A DNA stretch of 16,374 bases from an uncultured Oscillibacter sp. (GCA_910584075.1 CAJTZI010000046.1:1-16374), one strand, 5' to 3'. Positions 1 through 6,389 are shown, numbered from the stretch's first letter. Program-made: numbers and translations. Notes: generated by a model from the sequence alone, not told the origin.

Positions 1-330
1 AAAGCACTTTAGCGGGATGTTCTCCGGGCGCAGACGATTATTGCGGAAGTCTTTCTTCCTGTTCCCCTTCCAGACGGCAAACCGTCACGCCGTCAGGTCA
101 GGTGAGCTTCATGATGTGTGGCACGGGCAAAGCTTACCGTACTCACATTTACCGCTAAACGACGCCCTCCCCGGCTCGCGGTCCTTCCGGGTCGGACGGC
201 TGCCTTTAATTAGGCAGCAACAGCAACAGTGTTGTTGTTATTTGATTTATAAATTGCCCGTTTTATGGCGGTCAGGCGCCGCCGCCCGCTGATCCCGCCT
301 CCATACCCCCGTCGAAACCGGTACACCCCC
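1..330 (-). ncRNA. ssrA: tmRNA (transfer-messenger RNA), 3' end outside window
   Basis: This RNA rescues ribosomes stalled on broken mRNAs: it acts as a tRNA-Ala, then as a short mRNA that adds a degradation tag. Read on the minus strand, the 5' end at 330 begins GGGGGTGTACCGGTTTCGAC, which carries the family-invariant GGTTTCGAC of the tRNA-like domain. About 85 nt further on lies a tag reading frame ending ...NNNNTVAVAA-stop (stop codon 212-210), followed directly by the small hairpin GCTGCC-TAATTAAA-GGCAGC, as expected for the helix after the tag. Another ~200 nt of pseudoknot-type sequence runs to the window edge. The T-arm, acceptor 3' strand and CCA end are not in the window, so the gene is cut by the window and not necessarily broken. 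Its protein partner smpB is 2.5 kb away on the same strand. No clear -10/-35 pair lies directly before the 5' end, so it may be processed from a longer transcript. Confidence 0.95.
210..245 (-). other. tmRNA-encoded proteolysis tag reading frame
   Basis: The codons read S-N-N-N-N-T-V-A-V-A-A-stop. The end A-V-A-A matches the small hydrophobic C-terminus recognised by ClpXP-type proteases in known tags (such as LAA). Which codon is the resume codon is not certain: TCA (Ser, 245-243) or the AAT after it is likely, since most tags encode 8-15 residues. The run of four Asn codons makes the imperfect palindrome seen on the DNA around 219-239. Confidence 0.85.
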
Positions 331-558
331 TCGTCGTCGGGCGAAATCCGCTCCGTTCCGTTTTCTCGCCGGGCCTGCGGCTTGGCCAGAAAACTGCACT
401 TCGCTCCTTTGCCCTCCTCTTCCCGCGCGGCTCGCTTCGCCGGACTCCCGCAGGAGGCCATTGAGGCGGGTACTCCCCCTTTTTCGCATCTTGCAGCAAG
501 GCGGAGGCACGCAGAATCGAGATCGGTATCTATGAGGTGCTGCGGGAAACTGCCACTT
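331..558. other. Intergenic region upstream of ssrA, no convincing gene
   Basis: This GC-rich stretch holds several open frames on both strands. They overlap each other and the tmRNA, lack ribosome-binding sites and have Arg/Gly/Pro-rich composition, so I call none of them. On the minus strand there is a possible structured element just before the tmRNA: GTTTTCT pairs with AGAAAAC around an inner GGCC/GGCC pair (about 367-396). It could be tmRNA leader sequence, an unrecognised RNA or nothing. Confidence 0.4.
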
Positions 559-600
559 GGAATCGTAACACATTTCTCCGTCGAAATGTGTTACGATTCC
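559..600. terminator. Perfect 18-bp hairpin between SDR gene and ssrA
   Basis: Positions 559-576 and 583-600 are perfect reverse complements around a 6-nt loop (577-582). On the plus strand the stem is followed by GTGACATTTTTATTTTTGTC. On the minus strand, the direction of the SDR gene that ends at 619, no T-tract follows. It could be a terminator, an RNA-processing site before ssrA or a mobile-element remnant. The fold is certain; the role is not. Confidence 0.5.
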
Positions 601-618
601 GTGACATTTTTATTTTTG

Positions 619-1377
619 TCAGGTTTTTGTGAATTTCACCATCAGCTTTACCGGCGTGACCTTGGCCAACAGGCGGTAGAACTTGTAGAAGAGCCTGGGC
701 GTGTAAATGGTGCGGCCCTCTCGGGCGGCCCGCAGGGCGCTCGCCGCCACCCGGACCTGATCACAGTAGGGAAGCATCTCAAACATTCTGGAATTCCCGG
801 CGATGCTGCCCACCTCTAAGAACTCCGTAGCCATGGGACCGGGGCACACCGCCGTGACAGTGACGCCCCGCGGGCGCAGCTCCTCCGCCGCGCCCACGGT
901 GTATGCGGAGACATAGGCCTTAGAGGCGGAGTACACCGTCATGCGGGGATTGGGGCAGAAGGAGGCGATGGAGGACACGTTCAAAATCCGCCCGCCCCGG
1001 GGCATATAGGGCACCGCCATATTGGTGACAGCGGTGAGGGCCCGCAGGTTCAGGTCCACCATGCGGGTCTGGGAGGCGGTGTCCGTCTCACCGATGCGGC
1101 CCAGATAGCCGCAGCCGGCGTTGTTCACCAGCAGGCACACCTCCGGCCGGTCTTCGGCCAGCTTTTCCTGGAGCCTCACAAAACTCATGGGATCGCACAG
1201 GTCCATGGGCAGACAGACGGTGGTCTTCCCCGGCAGGCTGATGGCAAGGCTCTCCAGCCGGTCCGCCCGGCGGGCAATCAGCCAGTAGCACTCGATTTCG
1301 GGGAACACATCCCCCAGCTGCCGGACGATCTCCTGACCGAGGCCCGCAGACGCTCCGGTGATGATAGCGGTCTTCAT
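619..1377 (-). CDS. SDR family NAD(P)-dependent oxidoreductase
   Basis: A classical short-chain dehydrogenase of 252 residues, the normal length for the family; it should reduce a carbonyl or oxidise an alcohol with NAD(P)H, substrate unknown. The Rossmann cofactor motif TGASAGLG is at residues 7-14, D59 sits where the adenine-contacting Asp is expected, NNAG is at 85-88, and the catalytic tetrad is N110, S136, Y149 and K153 (YSASK). The PG motif after the active site (CPGPMATEF) is intact. An arginine pair (R36/R37) after the second strand suggests NADPH preference; that is inference. The C-terminus is basic (ends KLMVKFTKT). The ATG at 1377 has AAAGGAGG 7 nt upstream. It lies 42 nt downstream of the peptidyl-prolyl isomerase gene on the same strand and may share its transcript. 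Confidence 0.93.
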   Translation of the reverse strand: MKTAIITGASAGLGQEIVRQLGDVFPEIECYWLIARRADRLESLAISLPGKTTVCLPMDLCDPMSFVRLQEKLAEDRPEVCLLVNNAGCGYLGRIGETDTASQTRMVDLNLRALTAVTNMAVPYMPRGGRILNVSSIASFCPNPRMTVYSASKAYVSAYTVGAAEELRPRGVTVTAVCPGPMATEFLEVGSIAGNSRMFEMLPYCDQVRVAASALRAAREGRTIYTPRLFYKFYRLLAKVTPVKLMVKFTKT

Positions 1378-1419
1378 AAAGCGCCTCCTTTATCACTCGT
1401 TTTTTTGAGAGAAGCTCCC

Positions 1420-1947
1420 TCAGTGGGTCTCAGGGGCGGGGTACTCCACACCGTGGGTGTCCACCTTGATGGATTGGATCACCACCGGCTTTTTGGGCTT
1501 GTCGTCCATCATACTCCGGGGCACCCGGGAGATGGCGACGGCGTGGTCCGTGCCGTCGATGATCTGGCCGAAGGCGGCGTACTGGCCGTCCAGATGGGGG
1601 GCCGGGGCCACCATGATAAAGAACTGGCTCCCGGCGGAGTTAGGAGCCATGGTGCGGGCCATGGACAGCACGCCGGTGGTGTGGGCCAGGTCGTTCCCAT
1701 CAAAGCCGTTGCCGGAGAACTCGCCGTCGATCTCATAGCCGGGGCCGCCCATTCCGGTGCCGTCGGGGCAGCCGCCCTGGATCATGAAGCCGGGGATCAC
1801 CCGGTGGAAGGTCAGGCCGTCGTAAAAGCCCTTGCCGGCCAGGGAGATGAAGTTGTTCACCGTGTTGGGGGCCTTTTCCGGGTACAGCTCGGCGGTCATG
1901 ACCTTTCCGTCCTCCATGGTGATGGTGACAGTGGGATGGTTGGACAT
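1420..1947 (-). CDS. Cyclophilin-type peptidyl-prolyl cis-trans isomerase
   Basis: A 175-residue cytoplasmic cyclophilin that speeds cis-trans isomerisation of X-Pro bonds during folding. Family motifs are complete: FHRVIPGFMIQGG at 47-59 with the catalytic Arg49 and Gln57, MARTMAPNSAGSQFFI at 96-111, and LDGQYAAFGQI from 119. It has no signal peptide or membrane segment. An open frame continues upstream to 2079, but those 44 residues are not cyclophilin-like and lie in a hairpin-rich intergenic region. The ATG at 1947 has AGAAAGGAA upstream and gives the family's usual N-terminus (TVTITMEDG). It sits between the frame-broken smpB-linked gene and the SDR gene on the same strand. Confidence 0.94.
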   Translation of the reverse strand: MSNHPTVTITMEDGKVMTAELYPEKAPNTVNNFISLAGKGFYDGLTFHRVIPGFMIQGGCPDGTGMGGPGYEIDGEFSGNGFDGNDLAHTTGVLSMARTMAPNSAGSQFFIMVAPAPHLDGQYAAFGQIIDGTDHAVAISRVPRSMMDDKPKKPVVIQSIKVDTHGVEYPAPETH

Positions 1948-2025
1948 ATGGTTTTGTTCCTTTCTTGGCGCCCGTTTTTTGAGAGCGCAGTCTGATGCGG
2001 CGGGCACACAGGTGCGCCGCCCCTC

Positions 2026-2078
2026 CCCCCGGACCATCCGGTCCGGGGGCTGAAAATCCGGGGATTCACAGATTTTCA
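2026..2078 (-). terminator. Two adjacent hairpins at the end of the smpB-linked gene
   Basis: In minus-strand order, TGAAAATC/GATTTTCA (2078-2071 with 2058-2051) starts at the stop codon of the preceding frame. It is followed by a 10-bp GC-rich stem, 2049-2040 with 2035-2026, around the loop GGAT. A third GC-rich pairing (about 1998-2021) may follow. No T-tract is present, so an intrinsic terminator is only possible; an mRNA-stabilising or processing structure fits equally well. Confidence 0.4.
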
Positions 2079-2837
2079 AATGCGCTGGCGGTAGATGATA
2101 TTGTGATCCGCCAGAAAGTCCATGAACTGGGGACCAAAATCGTCCCGGGCACTGAACTTCGCCACGGTCTTGCCCTTGTTGTCATATAAAATATAGCACT
2201 CGTCGGAGCGCCGGAAGCAAAAGCTGCCCAGGTCCTCCAGGCGCAGCTCCCGGCAGCGGCCAAAAGCGGTGATCCGCATCCGCTCCCCCTCTACGGTGAG
2301 GACAGGCGGAAAGAGCTGCCCCTCGCCAGAGCCAGAACCCAGGGGGGGCGGCGATCAGCGTGATGATTACCACCAGCAGGATGTCCAGACTCCGCGCCGC
2401 CCGGGACCCGCTCAGAATCGCAACGGCGGGAAAGCCGAAGAGGAACAGCAGCAGCCCCAGGCCCAGCCCAAGAACAATCCACACACCGATGGGGTCGATC
2501 CGCCGGAGCTGGAGCGTGAAATGGGGGCCGAAAACCCGTTCCAGGTCCGTGTTGTGAAGGGGCTCGCCGTCCGCCTCCGGGGCAGTGGGAACCGGCTCCA
2601 GCGGCTGGCCGTCCGGGCGGTAAAAGGGCACGCCATGACCGCGCAGGTACTGGAGGAAGACCCGCCCGTTTTTCTCCCCGGCGGTGAAGCGGCAGAGCGT
2701 CCTGCCCCGGGCGTCAAACAGGATATTTTCAAAGCTCCTGCCCCTGGGGCGGTGGACACTGAGACCCGCCGCCCCCCCTCGTTCACCCAGAAGGAGTCCG
2801 GGACCGTAAGTCCGGCGCCGGTATGCGTGTTTTTCAT
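2076..2837 (-). pseudogene. Two-TM membrane protein gene broken by two frame changes in G7/C7 tracts
   Basis: The ATG at 2837 overlaps the smpB stop codon (ATGA), so translation is coupled to smpB. The first frame (MKNTHTGAGLTV...) runs into the 7-G tract at 2778-2772 (minus strand); one extra G there would lead into a second frame with coherent protein (ENILFDARGRTLCRFTAGEKNG). That frame carries two hydrophobic segments (around IGVWIVLGLGLGLLLFLFGF and ILLVVIITLIAA). At the 7-C tract opposite 2342-2348, removal of one C leads into a third frame (VEGERMRITAFGRCRELRLEDL ... IIYRQRI) ending at 2076. The two shifts cancel in length and would give about 253 residues: a soluble N-part, two membrane helices and a soluble beta-rich C-part. 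I do not recognise a function. Both breaks in 7-base homopolymers point to sequencing error, phase variation or a true pseudogene; the sequence alone cannot decide. Confidence 0.75.
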
Positions 2838-3292
2838 CGGGCCTTCATGGCCCGCTCCATCTCCCGCCTGGCGTCCCGCTGGGCGGCGGCGTCCCGCTTG
2901 TCGTAGTTCTTCTTGCCCTTGCACAGGCCGATCTCCACCTTGACCCGGGCGTCCTTAAAGTAGACGGACAGGGGCACCAGGGTGTAGCCGTCCTGCTTGA
3001 CCAGGGCGTGGAGCTTGCGGATCTCCCGGCGGTGCATCAGCAGACGCCGGACGCGGATGGGGTCCTTGTTGAAGATATTGCCTTTTTCATAGGGGGAGAT
3101 GTGCATGCCGTGGACGAACAGCTCTCCGTCCTTCACGGTACAGTAGGCGTCCTTCAGGTTCAGCGTACCGGCCCGGATGGACTTGACCTCCGTGCCCGCC
3201 AGCTCAATGCCTGCCTCATATCTCTCCTCCACATAGTAGTCGTGAAAGGCCTTGCGGTTCTGCGCCGCAGTCTTGATCCCCTTTTTTACCAT
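2834..3292 (-). CDS. smpB: SsrA-binding protein SmpB
   Basis: SmpB binds the tRNA-like domain of tmRNA and takes it into the A site of stalled ribosomes; its C-terminal tail reads the empty mRNA channel. The 152-residue protein has the normal length. Family signatures are complete: NRKAFHDYYVEERYEAGIEL (12-31), GTEVKSIR (33-40), the HGMHISPYEKGN region (61-72), and KGKKNYDKR (125-133), followed by the basic tail ending MERAMKAR. The open frame extends upstream to 3448, but the ATG at 3292 has AGAGGTGA just upstream and gives the family N-terminus. It lies downstream of the serine recombinase (80-nt gap) and shares its stop codon with the next gene. The ssrA gene is on the same strand at the left edge. 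Confidence 0.97.
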   Translation of the reverse strand: MVKKGIKTAAQNRKAFHDYYVEERYEAGIELAGTEVKSIRAGTLNLKDAYCTVKDGELFVHGMHISPYEKGNIFNKDPIRVRRLLMHRREIRKLHALVKQDGYTLVPLSVYFKDARVKVEIGLCKGKKNYDKRDAAAQRDARREMERAMKAR

Positions 3293-3329
3293 GGAGCTCA
3301 CCTCTTTCGCCGGGGGCGTCGGATCAAAG

Positions 3330-3360
3330 TATACCACATTCCATATGAATATACCACATT
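3330..3360. repeat. Two 11-bp direct repeats upstream of smpB
   Basis: TATACCACATT occurs at 3330-3340 and again at 3350-3360, a 20-bp spacing, with the near-palindrome TTCCATATGAA between. On the minus strand the promoter-proximal copy includes TATACT, a possible -10 box for smpB about 40 nt before its start codon, so the repeats overlap the likely smpB promoter. A two-turn spacing fits a protein bound on one face of the helix. The regulator is unknown. Confidence 0.5.
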
Positions 3361-3372
3361 TTTCCCCGGGCT

Positions 3373-3993
3373 TCAAGTGTGATCTTGCCGCTTTGCCTTT
3401 TCGTAGAGCTGGGCCCGGTAGCGGAAGGTGGAGAGAGGCATCCCGCACTCCCTGGCCGCCGCCACGCCGGTGATGGCGCCGGACCGCCAGCGCTGATAGA
3501 CACTGTGGTAATTCTCCGGCAGGGCCCCGGGCGGCCTGCCGAAGCGGACCCCCCGTGCCCTGGCCGCCTCAATGCCCTCCGCCTGCCGCCGGCGTATATT
3601 GGTCCGTTCGCTCTCCGCCACAAAGGACAGGATCTGCAGCACCAGGTCGGCGATGAAGGTCCCCATCAGGTCCTTGCCGCTGCGGGTGTCCAGCAGCGGC
3701 ATGTCGATGACGCAGACGTCCACTCCGATCTCCTTGGTCAGGACCCGCCACTGGTTCTGAATCTCCTCGTAGTTCCGCCCCAGGCGGTCAATGCTCAAAA
3801 CATACAGCAGGTCCCCCGACCGCAGGCGCCGCACCATTTTTTTGTACTGCGGCCGGTTGAAGTCCTTGCCGGACTGCTTGTCCATGTAGATGTTCTGCTT
3901 GGGCACCGCCCTCTTTCGCAGCGCGATCCGCTGCCGGTCCTCGTTCTGGTCCGTGCTGGATACCCGGATGTATCCGTAGGTGTTTTCCTCCAT
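3373..3993 (-). CDS. Small serine recombinase (resolvase/invertase family)
   Basis: A site-specific recombinase of the Hin/Tn3-resolvase group, 206 residues, full length. The N-terminal catalytic domain (about 5-140) has YIRVSSTDQ with the nucleophile S12 and R10, the SIDRLGRN motif with R70 and R73, and the long E-helix (ESERTNIRRRQAEGI, 127-141). The C-terminal part (about 160-198: SVYQRWRSGAITGVAAARECGMPLSTFRYR) looks like the small helix-turn-helix DNA-binding domain. The ATG at 3993 has GGAGGAG five to six nt upstream. No transposase, integrase or obvious invertible segment accompanies it here; a candidate inverted-repeat site lies 90-120 bp upstream. It may be a domesticated recombinase or the remnant of an element. 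It precedes smpB on the same strand. Confidence 0.93.
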   Translation of the reverse strand: MEENTYGYIRVSSTDQNEDRQRIALRKRAVPKQNIYMDKQSGKDFNRPQYKKMVRRLRSGDLLYVLSIDRLGRNYEEIQNQWRVLTKEIGVDVCVIDMPLLDTRSGKDLMGTFIADLVLQILSFVAESERTNIRRRQAEGIEAARARGVRFGRPPGALPENYHSVYQRWRSGAITGVAAARECGMPLSTFRYRAQLYEKAKRQDHT

Positions 3994-4268
3994 GGAAGCT
4001 CCTCCGTTTTTTATTTCTCCTTGAAAGGGTCCCGCATTTACCGCCGCCCGCCGTTACGGCGCTCTGTCCGCATAATACATTTCGGTTACAAATGCAGGTT
4101 CTTATTTTGTAATTTTACAGGATAGCGGCGGCCGCTGTCCCGTTTTCCGCCGCATATTCTGCGCAAAATAGTAAACGCTCCCCCGAATGAGGCCGCGGAA
4201 ACCGGGCACCGTGGGCCACGCGTCCGCATAGGCTGGAGGGACCGTTGACTTTCAAGGAGGGATGCCGG
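3994..4268. other. Divergent intergenic region and long leader of the lysozyme unit
   Basis: This region lies between the recombinase start (minus) and the small ORF at 4269 (plus). It holds an inverted repeat at 4086-4112 and a weak plus-strand promoter, GTTACA (4085-4090)-17 nt-TGTAAT (4108-4113). About 140 nt of GC-rich possible leader follows, with several small palindromes (AGCGG-CGG-CCGCT near 4124-4136; GCGGA/TCCGC near 4193-4226). I recognise no known riboswitch in it. Confidence 0.35.
4086..4112. promoter_or_regulatory. TTACAAA-N13-TTTGTAA inverted repeat, candidate recombinase or operator site
   Basis: Positions 4086-4092 and 4106-4112 are perfect 7-bp inverted arms in a 27-bp span. 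This is the size of a crossover site bound by a dimer of a small serine recombinase, and it lies on the upstream side of the recombinase gene, where res sites usually sit. It also covers the weak plus-strand promoter, so an ordinary operator is the main alternative. Confidence 0.4.
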
Positions 4269-4331
4269 ATGTGTGACTGGACACGGCTGGGCGGAGAGGG
4301 AACGCCCCTCCGCCCCCAGGAGACGGCGTGA
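4269..4331 (+). CDS. 20-residue leader ORF translationally coupled to lysozyme
   Basis: The ATG at 4269 has the strongest ribosome-binding site in the region, AAGGAGGG (4254-4261), at 7-nt spacing. The frame encodes 20 residues beginning MCDWTRLGG and ends with TGA at 4329-4331. The last A of that stop is the first base of the lysozyme ATG (TGATG). This fits either a short peptide translated for coupling or a real small protein. It has no hydrophobic stretch, so it is not a holin. I do not recognise it. An ATG at 4262 lies too close to the ribosome-binding site to be used. Confidence 0.55.
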   Translation: MCDWTRLGGEGTPLRPQETA

Positions 4332-4981
4332 TGGGGCGGCCCATCGGAGAGGCGGGCCTCGCCTTGATCAAGCAGTTTGAGGGATGCCGCCTGACGGCCT
4401 ACAAAGCCGTCCCGACGGAAAAATACTGGACCATCGGCTGGGGGCACTACGGCCCCGATGTGGAGGAGGGCCGGACCATCACCCAGGCGGAGGCGGACCG
4501 CCTGCTGGAGGCGGACTGCCAGCGGTTCGCCGACGCGGTGGACGATCCGAAAAACTGTCCGCCGGCGAAGGAACTCAACAGCAGCCAGCGGGACGCGCTG
4601 ATCTCATTCACCTTCAACTGCGGCGTGGGGCGGCTGCGGACGCTGTGCAAAAACCGCAGCCTGCCGGAGATCCGGGATGCCATGGCCCTGTACACCCGGA
4701 GCGGAGGGAAGACGCTGCCGGGCCTTGTCCGCCGCCGCGCGGCGGAGCAGGCGCTGTTTGACACGCCGGTCCCCGGGCAGGCGGCGGACAGCGCCCCCGC
4801 CCCCGCCCACCGGGAGGGCGTGGACTGGTGCGTGGAGCACGGTATTCTCACCGGAGACGCCGGAGGGGACCTGATGCTCACCCAGCCTGTGACCCGCCAG
4901 CAGCTGTGCACCATCCTGTACCGCTTCGCGAAGCTGGCGGGGTTGGATTCCACGGAAACCCCGGACGGCAAAGAGAGCTGA
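4331..4981 (+). CDS. GH24-type lysozyme/endolysin with SLH-like C-terminus
   Basis: A phage-type lysozyme (glycoside hydrolase family 24) that should cut the MurNAc-GlcNAc bond of peptidoglycan. Of 216 residues, about 1-145 form the lysozyme domain: LIKQFEGCRLTAYKA with the catalytic Glu17, then KYWTIGWGHYG, ITQAEAD, and SSQRDALISFTFNCGVG. The loop between Glu17 and the TIG motif is the longer 'AVPTEKYW' type known from many Firmicute lysins. Residues about 160-206 (VDWCVEHGILTG...VTRQQLCTILYRFAKLAG) resemble one S-layer-homology repeat, which may anchor the enzyme in the wall. No signal peptide or holin gene is seen, so export is unexplained. The ATG at 4331 (AGGAG 8 nt upstream) overlaps the stop of the 20-codon ORF; a GTG at 4328 is also possible. 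No other phage structural gene is nearby. Confidence 0.9.
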   Translation: MGRPIGEAGLALIKQFEGCRLTAYKAVPTEKYWTIGWGHYGPDVEEGRTITQAEADRLLEADCQRFADAVDDPKNCPPAKELNSSQRDALISFTFNCGVGRLRTLCKNRSLPEIRDAMALYTRSGGKTLPGLVRRRAAEQALFDTPVPGQAADSAPAPAHREGVDWCVEHGILTGDAGGDLMLTQPVTRQQLCTILYRFAKLAGLDSTETPDGKES

Positions 4982-5026
4982 GCTCTTGCGCGGAGAGCGT
5001 AATTGTGATAAGGTAAGGAGGACAAA

Positions 5027-5072
5027 GGCGGCCCCTCGGTCCGGGGCCGCCTGCCCGCCTTCATCGGCGGGG
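5027..5072 (+). terminator. GC-rich hairpins after the lysozyme gene
   Basis: GGCGGCCCC (5027-5035) pairs perfectly with GGGGCCGCC (5043-5051). A second GC-rich pairing, CCCGCC with GGCGGG, follows at about 5054-5071. No T-tract comes after them. They lie 46 nt past the lysozyme stop and before the next gene, so weak termination or read-through control is possible. The isolated TAAGGAGG at 5014-5021 has no start codon at a usable distance. Confidence 0.4.
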
Positions 5073-5141
5073 GCCATCAGAAAAAGACAGGGAGCGCCTG
5101 CCTGATCTCAGGTTCGCGGCACCCGGAGAGCAGGAGTCACA

Positions 5142-6377
5142 ATGTACTGGTATTCAATCGACGGAAAACGGGCCGCCTCCCTGGAGGAGGCGCCCCTCCC
5201 GCCTGCCGGGGAGGGCGTGCCGGAGCTGTTTCTGGTCCGTGGAGACCCGGTTTCACGCCCCGCCGTCTGGCACGTCACGGACCCCCGCCAGCTGACGGCG
5301 GAGGACGCGGACATCCGCTGGCTGGACCCCCGGCGGATGGGGGACAGGCCGGAGCTGCCGGAGGCCGTCTCCTCCGCCGCGGCCGGCCGGCTCACCGGCG
5401 TCAACCTCCAGCACCCCCGCTGGCGGCGGGCCCTGGACTTTACCGTCCACAGGCCCGGGAAAAGGCGGGTCCACCTGCTGGCGGTGGGAGACGTGGGCGG
5501 CACTCTGCTGACGGCTTTGAAACTGCTGGGAGGCGATGTGATCTCCTCCGTGGGCATCTGCGACCTGAGCGAAAACACCGTGGCACGGTGGGTCACGGAG
5601 ATGGGCCAGATCGCCTGGCCCTGGGACTATGACGCGCTGCCGGAGGTGGAGGCGGTGCCGCCGGAGCGGCTCTTTGACTGCGATGTCTTCATCTTCGCCG
5701 CCGCCAGGGCCATTCCGCCGGTGGGCAGCGGCGTGCAGGACGTCCGCATGGCCCAGCTGGCAGCCAACCGGCCCCTTGTGGAGCAGTTTGCCCGGCAGGC
5801 TCGGGCGGCGGACTTCCAGGGGCTCTTCATCGTCCTCAGCGACCCGGTGGACCAGCTGTGCCAGGCGGCGTGGCAGGCCTCCAACGCCGGCGGAGAGCCG
5901 GAGCGGCCGGACCTCCTGGGCCTTTTGCCGGAGCAGGTCCAGGGCTTCGGCCTGGGTGTGATGAACGCCCGGGCGGCGTACTTTGCAAAGAGGGACCCCC
6001 GGTTTGCCTCCTTCCTCACCGGGGGCCGCGCCTTCGGCCCCCACGGCAGGGGGCTGGTGATCGCCAACGACCTGGAAAATTACGACGATGAACTCTCCCG
6101 GGAGCTGACCCGCCTGACCCTGGAGGCCAATCTCCAGGTCCGGGAGCTGGGCTTCAAGCCCTACGTGGCCCCCGCCGTGTCCTCCGGGGCCATGCAGCTG
6201 CTGCTGAGCCTGCGGGGGGAGTGGCACTGCGGCTCCGTGCCCCTGGGGGGCGTGTGGTTTGGCTGCCGGAACCGCTTTACGTCCCGGGGACTGGAGCTTG
6301 AGACGCTGGCCCTGCCGGAGGCGCTCTTTGCCCGCCTCCGGGAGACGGAGCAAATGCTGCGGGAACTGTCCCGGTGA
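5142..6377 (+). CDS. Lactate/malate dehydrogenase-fold protein with diverged active site
   Basis: A 411-residue protein whose middle and end match the LDH/MDH fold. It has GDVGGT (116-121) for NAD binding, ICDLS with D141 ending the second strand, CDVFIFAAARAIPP (180-193), a conserved N209 region, LSDPVD (232-237) in place of the usual SNPVD, NAR (275-277) at the substrate Arg position, and FGPHG (298-302) holding the catalytic-type His301. The usual LDSAR is here V-M-N-A-R, so the Asp that partners the His is replaced. The Rossmann motif starts near residue 112 rather than near residue 5, so there is an unexplained ~105-residue N-terminal extension. The start has AGGAG at 5-nt spacing. The flavoprotein gene follows after 12 nt, suggesting one operon and a shared redox role. 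An unusual substrate is more likely than plain lactate or malate; that is inference. Confidence 0.8.
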   Translation: MYWYSIDGKRAASLEEAPLPPAGEGVPELFLVRGDPVSRPAVWHVTDPRQLTAEDADIRWLDPRRMGDRPELPEAVSSAAAGRLTGVNLQHPRWRRALDFTVHRPGKRRVHLLAVGDVGGTLLTALKLLGGDVISSVGICDLSENTVARWVTEMGQIAWPWDYDALPEVEAVPPERLFDCDVFIFAAARAIPPVGSGVQDVRMAQLAANRPLVEQFARQARAADFQGLFIVLSDPVDQLCQAAWQASNAGGEPERPDLLGLLPEQVQGFGLGVMNARAAYFAKRDPRFASFLTGGRAFGPHGRGLVIANDLENYDDELSRELTRLTLEANLQVRELGFKPYVAPAVSSGAMQLLLSLRGEWHCGSVPLGGVWFGCRNRFTSRGLELETLALPEALFARLRETEQMLRELSR

Positions 6378-6389
6378 AGGGAGGGCCTC

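Noticed and set aside
219..239. CAGCAACAG/GTTGTTGTT repeat-like palindrome
   Set aside because: It is simply the Asn and Val/Ala codons of the tmRNA tag, not a separate repeat.
17..573. Several overlapping small ORFs on both strands over ssrA and its upstream region
   Set aside because: They cover the tmRNA sequence or lack ribosome-binding sites and have Arg/Gly/Pro-rich composition. Such frames over ssrA are a typical false gene call.
1948..2079. 44-residue N-terminal extension of the cyclophilin frame
   Set aside because: The extension crosses GC-rich hairpins, has no family similarity and starts without a ribosome-binding site; the ATG at 1947 has one.
4114..4268. Known riboswitch (c-di-GMP, cobalamin, SAM) in the lysozyme leader
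   Set aside because: Short matches such as GCGGAAAC were seen, but the conserved cores of these classes are absent.
4331..4981. Prophage remnant around the lysozyme and the serine recombinase
   Set aside because: A single lysin and a single recombinase on opposite strands, with no capsid, tail, terminase, holin or attachment sites, are not enough evidence.
5012..5021. Strong ribosome-binding-like TAAGGAGG after the lysozyme gene
   Set aside because: No ATG, GTG or TTG with a meaningful open frame follows at usable distance.
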